Positions 6,490 to 13,333 of a stretch of DNA of 13,333 nt are shown piece after piece. The stretch lies in contig JNET01031499.1 of NCBI GenBank assembly GCA_000697455.1, positions 1 through 13,333 on the forward strand. Reading direction: 5' to 3'. The notes beneath the pieces are model-generated. The model did not search any database, was not told the origin of the DNA, and saw only the letters and a program-made list of their open reading frames with translations. The position numbers and the translations under genes are program-made. The stretch is from Basidiobolus heterosporus B8920. Its lineage: Eukaryota; Basidiobolomycota; Basidiobolomycetes; Basidiobolales; Basidiobolaceae. Each line of letters begins with the position of its first letter. The first letter of the stretch is position 1.

Positions 6490-8873
6490 ATGTCTGTAGT
6501 GTACTATAAGTTTAAATCTGCCAAAGATTACGATGTTTGTACCTTTGACGGGACAGGTATATCGGTGTTCGACTTGAAGAAGGAAATCATACTCGCCAAG
6601 AAACTGGGAAAAGGAACCGATTTCGACCTCGCCGTTTATAATGCTCAAACCAACGAAGGTAAACAAAGTTTGGTGGTATTTCCTAATATATTTACTTGTG
6701 TTCTATTGTTAGTGAATTTTTGTTGGTTTCATAAGATTGTAAAGAGCTCATTCAGTTGGGAAATTACTTTTGCTGAAAGTTGTTATTATAAGTTCATTTT
6801 TTCGACCAACCCAATGTAGGGTAGAGGTTTTCAAAGTAAACTTAGCCTAGCTCTAATTGATATTTTTCGACTCAATAGAATATACGGACGATAATTTTCT
6901 CGTTCCTAGAGCTACCTCAGTACTAGTTCGGAGACTGCCTGCCTCTAAACCAGGAAAAGGGACTGCTCAATACTATGTTAATGGATCCAATCCAATAAAC
7001 AGTCACCATGGCCAGAACTCCGGGATGGGGAGAGGACGTGGTCGGCCGATGGGTGGAGGGTTAGTTTTCGATACGCTCAAACCGTCTTAAGGTACACACT
7101 TAACCAGTTCTCTTGTGTTTATTGCCATTTTATTAGACCACTTTCTCATGGACCCAAAATGGTAAGTTTGTTTCTATATGTAAATAAATCTTGTAAATTA
7201 TGCTTATGAAGTATCTAAATTGACATTATTCCGTTTACTTTCTTTAACATTAGCAGACCATCAGTAACCCTTCCCAACCAACGCCAGTTGAAGGTGGTGG
7301 TAACGAAGACTCAGAAGAGGCAAGAATCCAAGCGATGTTTCGACAAACAAGCGAGCATTGGCAACAACAGCAAGAAAGAATGGCAGAGTAAGCAGATACA
7401 TCCCAACAAGTTACTTAAGGCATATCTTTTGATCTTGTTTTTTAATCTAGGGCCACTCCTGTTATGTCGATGAATCGGAAATACAATCCAAACATACCAG
7501 TAAAAATACCCCCACCTAATTATGTGTGCTATCGTTGTGGGCAGAAAGGTATTAGAATAGTTCAGCTTAATGTTACCATCTGGTTGAATTTCCAAGAAAC
7601 AGTTATTTATCCTTGGCTTAAGGTCATTACATCAACAACTGCCCCACTAATGGCGATAAGGAGTATGACAAACCTCGCATCAAGCGCACCACTGGAATCC
7701 CGAAAAGTTTTCTCAAATCAATTGATGCACCCAAGAATGCTAAAGGAGGTGTTATGGTAACTCCTGATGGAGGCCTAGTGGTAGCGCAACCTGATTCGTA
7801 AGTACTCTTTTCTCGTATGCATTGAATGAGTCAACTTAACACCTGCATTCCGTAGACAAGCCTGGGAAAAAATCATGGCGTCTGCGCGGAATTCTTTAGG
7901 AACTGGAGACGTATATGAACAAGTTCCAGTTAAAGTAGAGTTGAGCTGTTATTTGTGCAAAGGGCTTCTAAAAGAAGCAGTTACCATTCCATGCTGTGAA
8001 CATAACTTTTGTGAAGATTGTAAGTCGATCCTCATTATCGCTTACACTCTCATTATCCTCTGTAGCTGTATTAATTGGCCAAATCTATGCTATGTAAGGT
8101 ATTCAACAAGAATTACTGAATTCAGGATTCACTTGCCCAGCATGCAATTCCCCCAACCAAACCCCTGATGGCCTTACCGCAAATCAACAGCTAAGAAATA
8201 AAGTCGAGGCGTATGTAAGAAGTTATGCTGTGTCCAGAGCAGCTAAGAGTAGCCTAGCTGGACCCTCAGAGTCAATCACTGAAGTAATTAAAGAGGAAAT
8301 CGTCAAGCAGACCTCACCAAAAACCATATCCAATGCTAGCCCACTGCAAGATTCTCAAAGACGAAGTGAAAAGGTAACATCAAACCTGATGAAGTTTTTC
8401 ATTAAACCTTACAGTAACCATGTACATGTTAGAGGCAAAATGGAAAAATCGAACATACCGGTGGTCATATTAGGGTGCATACTCAGGAACATCGTGACGC
8501 GGGGAATCACAACTATCCCAACTATGGCTATTGCCCCCCACAATTCCAGTCGAATCACTACCGACTACCCTTCTACCCGCCAATGCAGTCTAATGTAGGG
8601 CATCCACCCCAGCCATTTTGGAGAGGCCACCCACCCCCTCAATTAATGGGTTACTATCCACCATATGGCAATCCCAATGGATACAATGCCTCACCTAATT
8701 TTGATGGCTTCTCACATTCACGATATCATGAAAGACCACATCCAGATGAATATTACCCAATGCCTAACAAGTATATTAAAAACCACAAACGTCCATTAGA
8801 TGTGGTTGATGTACATGCTGCTACACATCAATCCAAAAGATTAAATCGTGGCGACGGTGAGCATCAGCAATGA
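6490..8873 (+). CDS. MPE1: Mpe1/RBBP6-type mRNA 3'-end processing factor (DWNN, zinc knuckle, RING)
   Basis: Subunit of the cleavage and polyadenylation factor, needed for pre-mRNA cleavage and poly(A) addition in the nucleus. Nine exons: 6490-6658, 6879-7059, 7137-7161, 7254-7387, 7451-7548, 7623-7797, 7856-8019, 8099-8373 and 8433-8873, all GT-AG with matching phases, giving 553 aa. The DWNN ubiquitin-like domain spans about residues 1-77, ending in YTDDNFLVPR...VRRLP. A Gly/Arg-rich linker (106-117) follows. The CCHC knuckle is C196-x2-C199-x4-H204-x4-C209 and is split by intron 5. The RING is at C292-x2-C295 ... CCEHNFCEDC (307-316) ... C328-x2-C331, followed by the typical PDGLTANQQLRNKV. 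The last exon encodes a disordered tail rich in Pro, Tyr, His and Asn. Order and spacing match the family; yeast Mpe1 is somewhat shorter, mainly lacking such a tail. Intron 3 ends in TAGCAG, so exon 4 may start at 7254 or 7257. Confidence 0.93.
7137..7161 (+). other. MPE1: 25-bp micro-exon 3 of MPE1
   Basis: Between an acceptor at 7135-7136 (TTATTAG) and a GTAAGT donor at 7162, 25 bases encode the end of a split Gly codon and PLSHGPKM. Skipping it would shift the frame (25 is not a multiple of three), so its inclusion is needed to reach the zinc knuckle. The upstream donor is GTTAGT at 7060. The assignment rests on phase fit and good splice sites. Confidence 0.75.
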
Positions 8874-9120
8874 AAGCTGAGGAACCATAGTCTTGAGGTA
8901 GCGTTTTGTTACTTGAGTAAACGGAGCTCTCCTGTTGTCTACCAAGCCCAGAAAGGTCTTAACGGTCGTTTTATATGATTTTCTGATTCATGTGACTATG
9001 CTGCTGATATTTCGTGTTGATAACTTTACATGTATATGAGCAATTATTTCATTGTAGGTGGCCTCATATTCCATTCTTTATTCTGTAATTCAGGTAGATT
9101 ATATTCATCTTCGAAATCTA

Positions 9121-9126
9121 AATAAA
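9121..9126 (+). terminator. Candidate poly(A) signal of MPE1
   Basis: AATAAA lies about 250 bases after the MPE1 stop codon. It is the nearest canonical hexamer before the next promoter. Confidence 0.4.
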
Positions 9127-9514
9127 CCAAGGAACGTAGATCAATTGTACGAGCATTTTGATATGCATATTCCTCGGTCTATTTGGCGGATGCCATATTC
9201 ATTGTGCTAGCAGTTTTCCAGCAGTAATAGGACATCAAAGGACAATTAGGAACCAAACTAAATGGTTAAGCAGCCATATGCACCTTCTTCCAATAGATCA
9301 GCTAAACGAGCGATTCCTTAGCTACGACAACCACATTTGTGCAAATGGTATTGGAAAAAGAAATACATTACCAGAAAGCTAGACTGTGATAAGCATGTGC
9401 ACTAGGGATGCATATGAAAACTTGGTCAATTGTTAAATATGCAAATCTATGCTCATCTGAATTGTACACTCAACTGTCGTCTTAATCCTTATTCTTCTAT
9501 ATTTCCAAAATACC

Positions 9515-9522
9515 TATATAAG
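9515..9522 (+). promoter_or_regulatory. TATA box of the short deacetylase gene
   Basis: TATATAAG, a full-consensus TATA box, lies about 80 bases before the ATG at 9602. With the short leader this implies, the gene looks like an inducible, strongly transcribed one. It is the clearest TATA element in the window. Confidence 0.65.
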
Positions 9523-9601
9523 GTGACCTAAAATTTAGTGATTCTACAACCAGAATACTCCACTCCACTGCAAAGAAAATTCATTTACACCTGCTTCTAC
9601 T

Positions 9602-10371
9602 ATGCGTTTCACTGCTAATCTTTCCACTCTGGTTCTTGGGTTCATTGCTGCTTCGCAGGTTGTCAGCGCAGGTATCAGTAGGCGTGCTGCCCCTCTTGGT
9701 GTCCAAATCAGCGAATGTTCTACGAATGGAGTAGTGGCCGTCACATTTGATGACGGACCAGGGAATTTTACTCAAGAGCTTCTCAGTATCCTAGGGAATA
9801 TTAGAGTGACGTTCTTTTTGGTTGGAGAAAGTAATGGTGTTCCATAAAAGTTAGATCTATCCATTAGCTAATTCATTGAGGGATTCATTTAGATGTCGAC
9901 AAATATCCAGGAATTGTTCGAGAAATGTATCGACGTGGACACCATATTGCCTCTCATACGTACACTCATGCAAATCTCAACGAGTTGGACACTGCTGGGA
10001 TCGAGAACGAAATGAGGTTGACGTCTAATGCCATCTATAAAGCTATTGGAGTTCGTCCAAGATATATGCGTTGTCCTTATGGTGAGTGTAACGATAGAGT
10101 GCTTAGTGTCTTGAGGAGACTTGGATACAAGGTGATCTACTGGAACCTGGATACCCTAGATTGGGAAACTCGAAGCACTCAAAAAACCATTGATGCATAT
10201 AACGTGCTGAACGAAAATTCACCTAATAGTAACAACTTCATCTCGTTACAACATGATATTCATAGCACTACTGTCAAAGCAGTCCGAGGCATTCTCAAGA
10301 AAGTCCGTGATGCTAGGTACAGAGTAGCGACAGTTCCCCAATGCCTGCAGGATGGTGGACTTTATGCGTAA
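9602..10371 (+). CDS. Short secreted CE4 chitin/polysaccharide deacetylase
   Basis: Exons 9602-9830 and 9893-10371 (62-bp GT-AG intron) give 235 aa. It would remove N-acetyl groups from chitin or related polymers outside the cell. Residues 1-23 are a signal peptide; a dibasic RR at 27-28 could be a Kex2-type cleavage site. The NodB-fold motifs are complete: TFDDGP (D50 base, D51 metal), HTYTH (H98 and H102 metal), R136-C-P-Y-G, D163-T-L-D-W167, and LQHD with catalytic H197. Motif 3 has Cys137 where Pro is usual. There is no chitin-binding module, no Ser/Thr-rich tail and no GPI signal, so the product is essentially the bare catalytic domain, unlike the two downstream paralogues. Without the intron the reading frame would end at residue 80, before motif 2. 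It converges on the next gene. Confidence 0.9.
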
Positions 10372-10503
10372 TTCGAAATAAGCTGATTCAGAAAGATATC
10401 ACCTTAATACCATGATACCGAGATCCACATAGAAGTACCTCATTCATTTTTTCATAGTTCCAGCCAAATCGAAGATCCATTTCTTTTCATATTAACATGA
10501 CAA

Positions 10504-10509
10504 AATAAA
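10504..10509 (+). terminator. Candidate poly(A) signal of the short deacetylase
   Basis: AATAAA lies 133 bases downstream of the stop codon. Confidence 0.5.
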
Positions 10510-10679
10510 CCCCCATTTGATTCTTACAACTCAAGCGCTATCCATTTTGTGATCTTACGGTTTAGAATTCATCCCTGCACCATTGTTGAGCTACCAAATT
10601 ACTACAATTTCTTCTTCCCTCTAGAATATCTATTATCTTGTAAAATTTCTTGGAAATGCCATAAACACTAAAGATGGAG

Positions 10680-10685
10680 TTTATT
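10680..10685 (-). terminator. Candidate poly(A) signal of the 359-aa deacetylase (minus strand)
   Basis: TTTATT on the plus strand is AATAAA on the minus strand, about 60 bases past the stop codon of the minus-strand deacetylase. Confidence 0.45.
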
Positions 10686-10745
10686 GGATAATGTGGTACA
10701 AATGATCGATAGCTAATTGGTCAATTATATTATTGTGAGACTTGC

Positions 10746-11825
10746 CTAACACCAAGTAACCTTATTCGATAAAAGCATACTGAATTCCAAGAGAATTAAA
10801 GCAAATAAGCCTTGGTTAACTTTAAATATTGTAGAGTCAGAAGTAGCGGGCAATGCAGCGACAGTAACTGATGGAGTGGTCAAAGCGGTTGGTCTGGTGC
10901 CAGTACCAGTACTGACGCTTGACGTTGTGTTCGTCGAGGTAACATTACCTTGATACGGTGGCAAATTGACACATTCGTGAGCGAGTACGAATTTGAAATT
11001 CTTTGCCAGCAACAACTTCTCTATAGATGGTACTTCTTTCACAGTATCTATATAGATATCGTGCTGTAGTGAGATAAATCCTGGGTCATTGTGAGCGTTC
11101 AATGAGGTCCCATTGGCTAATGCTGCACTGAAAGAGTTCAATATCAAGCTGGGGCTTTGTTTCTTGGCTACAATATCCCAATCTAGGGTATCCATATTCC
11201 ATAGCAGATTGCTGTACCCCATTGCTTTGAAGATTGCCTTTACGCGGTCATCGGCCTCACCATATGGAGGACGGATGAATGCTGGTCTAGCTCCGGTTAT
11301 ATTAACGATAGCATCCTCTGTAGCTTTAACTTCGGCCACAATTTGTTCATTAGTGAGTGACATTAGATGTGGATGGGACCAAGAGTGTGATGCAATCTGA
11401 TGACCTTCGTTAAAGGCTCTTTTCACCGCATCGGGGAATTGAATCACCTGAGAGCCAATCATAAGAAAGGTGGCTTTCACCTTCGCAGCAGCTAAGATGT
11501 CCAGGAGCTGCATGGTGTAGTTTGATGGGCCATCATCAAACGACAACGCCCATTTACCAACCGAACATCCATAAACATCATCTGGTAGGGCACAGTTACC
11601 ACAACTTTCCCAACATTTATCACAATCCCCTGGACCACAGGCAGTATTAGAGCAAGTGCCAGCACCGACCTTTTTGGGAGCAACATTTGGTACTTTGGAG
11701 AAATCGTATTGCTCTAGCCATTGTGGGTTTATTTTAGCCAAATCACTGGATGCTGCTTCCTGTGACAGAGTTAGTTGTACCAGACCAAGTAAGAAAACCG
11801 ACCATCTAAGGGAAATGAATTTCAT
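10746..11825 (-). CDS. Chitin deacetylase, secreted, probably membrane-anchored
   Basis: Intronless, 359 aa. Converts chitin to chitosan in the cell wall. Residues 1-21 are a signal peptide. A Cys-rich lead-in (C58, C63, C68, C71, C75, C78, C87) precedes the NodB domain (about 91-285). Motifs: SFDDGP (D97, D98), H147-SWS-H151, R185-PPYGE, D212-TLDW and LQHD (H255), all intact. N-glycosylation sequons occur at N102, N175, N238, N294 and N299. A Ser/Thr-rich linker (293-331) leads to a hydrophobic C-terminus (about 338-352), the usual plan of GPI-anchored fungal chitin deacetylases. The hydrophobic part is followed by seven mostly polar residues ending in Trp-Cys, which is atypical for a GPI signal. 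Over about 180 residues it is roughly 70-75% identical, by hand count, to its tandem neighbour on the same strand. Confidence 0.93.
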   Translation of the reverse strand: MKFISLRWSVFLLGLVQLTLSQEAASSDLAKINPQWLEQYDFSKVPNVAPKKVGAGTCSNTACGPGDCDKCWESCGNCALPDDVYGCSVGKWALSFDDGPSNYTMQLLDILAAAKVKATFLMIGSQVIQFPDAVKRAFNEGHQIASHSWSHPHLMSLTNEQIVAEVKATEDAIVNITGARPAFIRPPYGEADDRVKAIFKAMGYSNLLWNMDTLDWDIVAKKQSPSLILNSFSAALANGTSLNAHNDPGFISLQHDIYIDTVKEVPSIEKLLLAKNFKFVLAHECVNLPPYQGNVTSTNTTSSVSTGTGTRPTALTTPSVTVAALPATSDSTIFKVNQGLFALILLEFSMLLSNKVTWC

Positions 11826-11884
11826 GATGGTAATTAAAAGACAACGAGTCTAAACTGAATGTTTGACAACATGAATTCCTCGAC

Positions 11885-11894
11885 TTTATTTATT
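11885..11894 (-). promoter_or_regulatory. TATA-like element of the 359-aa deacetylase
   Basis: On the minus strand AATAAATAAA lies about 60 bases before the ATG at 11825. It sits inside a short inverted repeat (CTCGA ... TCGAG, about 11879-11898). It is the best TATA candidate for this gene. Confidence 0.4.
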
Positions 11895-12035
11895 CGAGAT
11901 TTTCTTTTAGGGGGACGATTGTGAAGAGAAACTTGTTAAATGGTTGGCTTCTACTTTGATTACTTGCATACTCATTTTCATCTAAAGTGAGCTGGGGAAC
12001 AGTTCATCTAGAGGGGTACATCGAGGACTATTGGT

Positions 12036-12057
12036 TTATCCGACTTACTTATCCGAC
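12036..12057 (-). promoter_or_regulatory. Paired GATA-type sites upstream of the 359-aa deacetylase
   Basis: TTATCCGAC occurs at 12036-12044 and 12049-12057, read on the minus strand as GTCGGATAA twice with a 13-base period. GATAA cores are bound by fungal GATA factors (nitrogen or iron regulators). They lie about 210-230 bases upstream of the ATG at 11825. Confidence 0.3.
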
Positions 12058-12556
12058 ACAGAGTGGGTAAATTGTTCATGACCATTCCAACCACACCATA
12101 TCGAACCATTATGCCAAATTCTATCAGCTCCTACTTTTTGAAGAGCAACTAAGCCTAGTTGCTATATACAAATGGATGCATTTGAATCTCAGTGCACTCC
12201 AACCTATGTGTAGTCATGAGGACCAAGTAACAAATGAAATGAATGCATTTTTTCAACAGGTTATATTGATCGACAGTTTATAATGATAGAGCACAAATTA
12301 GATAAATTAAGGGGTTTCTTTTTTGTATGTGATAAACTTCTACCCTAATCCCCTAAACTCTCTATACCTCCTAAGTTTGATTGAAGAATATCTCATTTTG
12401 ACCACGGTTTCCAGCCTAATGAAACGCTTGTATATTAGTATATATAGTTTGATTAGCCTTTGTCTGATCATACAGTAAATAAGAAGGGGATTACAAGACC
12501 ATATGCGGGCCAACAATTCTATTGAAACAATGTCAATCACTTGAACTAAACAACGA

Positions 12557-13333
12557 TTAAGAGTAGGTAGTAGCAATGGTAATCAAAGAGAATAGAAGTA
12601 AGGTGCACGAAAATAGTTTGGAGCCCATTGAAGTGGCTTCTATGGTAGCCTGGGAGTCTGCATTGACCTTGGAAGCTGATGTTTGGCTTTGACTGGCTGC
12701 TTGGGTTGTAGATGTAGCGGTAGTGACGAATGTGGAAGTAGATGCGGTTTGGTTTGCATTGTTGATTATGCCATTTTTATAAGGAGAAACGCTAATGCAT
12801 TCATGAGCAAGTACAAAGTGGAAATTATGTTGAGCCAAAAGCTCCTCGATTTTAGGAACTCGCTTGACAGTCTCCACATAGAGATCGTGCTGGAGGGAGA
12901 CGTAGCCAGAATTGTTGAATGGGTTCAGTCCGGTATCCTTGGTCAAAGCATTCTTGAAGGAGTCGAGAATCTTATCTGGATTCTGCTTCTTTGCGACGAT
13001 ATCCCAATCTAATGTGTCCATATTCCAAAGCAGGTTGTAGTAGCCCATGGCCTTAAACACTGCCTTGACTCGATCATCTGCCTCACCGTAAGGTGGACGC
13101 ACAAATGCAGTGCGAGCACCAGTAACATTGAAAATAGCTTCCTCAGTTGCTCTAAGCTCGGCCACAATCTGCTCGTTAGAGATGCTCATCAAGTGGGGGT
13201 GAGACCAGGTGTGTTGAGAGATCTGGTGCCCCTCGTCGAATGCCCTCTTGACCACATCAGGGTACTTGACAACATTGGAGCCAACCATCAGGAAAGTGGC
13301 TTTGACCTTGGCTGCACCTAGAATATCTAGGAG
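12557..13333 (-). CDS. Chitin deacetylase, tandem paralogue, 5' end outside the window
   Basis: 258 codons plus stop, open to the right edge; the N-terminus with signal peptide and motif 1 (FDDGP) lies beyond 13333. The first visible residues LLDILGAAKVKATFL align with residues 107-121 of the neighbouring 359-aa enzyme, so about 100 residues are missing. Motifs 2-5 are intact: H-T-W-S-H, R-PPYGE, D-TLDW and LQHD. A Ser/Thr/Ala/Gln-rich linker follows the conserved HEC. The end is a clean GPI-type signal: small residues (MGS) then about 18 hydrophobic or small residues to the stop. Codons end in C or G more often than in the neighbour (for example AAG, GAG, GTC, CAC, ATC), suggesting higher expression. 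The ATG at 13286-13288 is an internal Met and not the start. Confidence 0.92.
   Translation of the reverse strand, partial: LLDILGAAKVKATFLMVGSNVVKYPDVVKRAFDEGHQISQHTWSHPHLMSISNEQIVAELRATEEAIFNVTGARTAFVRPPYGEADDRVKAVFKAMGYYNLLWNMDTLDWDIVAKKQNPDKILDSFKNALTKDTGLNPFNNSGYVSLQHDLYVETVKRVPKIEELLAQHNFHFVLAHECISVSPYKNGIINNANQTASTSTFVTTATSTTQAASQSQTSASKVNADSQATIEATSMGSKLFSCTLLLFSLITIATTYS

Larger units (their letters stand above)
8874..9601. other. Intergenic region: MPE1 3' UTR and deacetylase promoter
   Basis: It holds the MPE1 poly(A) signal (9121), a TGATAAG GATA-factor-type site (9387-9393), an ATGCAAAT-like octamer near 9437 and the TATA box at 9515. A 74-codon open stretch from 9158 lacks an ATG near its start and any motif, so no gene is called. 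Confidence 0.45.
10372..10745. other. Convergent intergenic region between two deacetylase genes
   Basis: These 374 bases separate the stop codons of two converging genes. AATAAA at 10504 (+) serves the left gene and its complement TTTATT at 10680-10685 serves the right gene, so the two 3' UTRs need not overlap. Nothing else was seen. Confidence 0.5.
11826..12556. other. Promoter region of one deacetylase and 3' flank of the next
   Basis: 731 bases between tandem minus-strand genes. Near the left end are a TATA-like element and, at 12036-12057, two copies of a nine-base repeat that read GTCGGATAA on the minus strand. No canonical AATAAA was found on the minus strand for the right-hand gene. 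A 78-codon minus-strand frame at 12340-12576 overlaps the neighbour's 3' end out of frame and has no motif. Confidence 0.45.

Noticed and set aside
8374-8598. Continuation of the MPE1 frame past 8373 to a stop at about 8598
   Set aside because: It reads through intron 8. The 59-bp GT-AG intron at 8374-8432 joins in phase to a long Pro/Tyr-rich frame ending at 8873, a much better tail for this family.
9158-9382. 74-codon open stretch upstream of the short deacetylase
   Set aside because: It begins with TTG, has no early ATG or motif, and lies between a poly(A) signal and a promoter.
11113-11400. Plus-strand open frame of 95 codons
   Set aside because: It is antisense to the catalytic domain of the 359-aa deacetylase and has no motif.
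12683-13012. Plus-strand open frame of 109 codons
   Set aside because: It is antisense to the edge deacetylase, whose GC-ending codons reduce stops on the opposite strand.

Overview
The window looks like nuclear DNA from a filamentous or early-diverging fungus. The support is AT-rich intergenic DNA, compact GT-AG introns of about 58-220 bp (one with a perfect TACTAAC branch site), small exons down to 25 bp, an Mpe1-type mRNA 3'-end processing factor, an Izh/PAQR membrane receptor and three chitin deacetylases. Several GPI-type chitin deacetylases side by side fit a chitosan-rich wall as in Mucoromycota or Zoopagomycota, but placing the organism there is inference.

Layout: (1) 448/523-1596 (+), an intronless F-box protein with a short leucine-rich part and a C-terminal array of seven C-x2-C...C-x2-C/H units. 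(2) 1597-4425, 2.8 kb with no convincing gene: AT repeats, poly(A) signals, a hexamer repeat, small hairpins, a 14-bp minisatellite of seven units, and one 430-bp stretch with fewer stops than expected that may be decayed coding DNA. (3) 4426-5738 (+), a five-exon PAQR/Izh-type seven-helix membrane protein, 341 aa, with all its metal-site residues. (4) 5739-6489, a spacer with a CRE palindrome and two tiny open frames. (5) 6490-8873 (+), a nine-exon MPE1/RBBP6 homologue (DWNN, zinc knuckle, RING), 553 aa, rebuilt here exon by exon. (6) 9602-10371 (+), a two-exon short secreted CE4 polysaccharide deacetylase. (7) 10746-11825 (-), an intronless 359-aa chitin deacetylase with a Ser/Thr-rich C-terminal tail. 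(8) 12557-13333 (-), a tandem paralogue of the previous gene, cut by the window edge.

The three deacetylases form a local wall-remodelling cluster: one short soluble form and two longer, probably membrane-anchored forms, which would convert nascent chitin to chitosan outside the cell. The F-box, PAQR and MPE1 genes are unrelated to them in function and to one another. No tRNA, rRNA, CRISPR array, intact transposon or recognisable virus-like element was seen. All exon boundaries were derived by hand from splice sites, reading phase and family motifs; no alignment tool was run.
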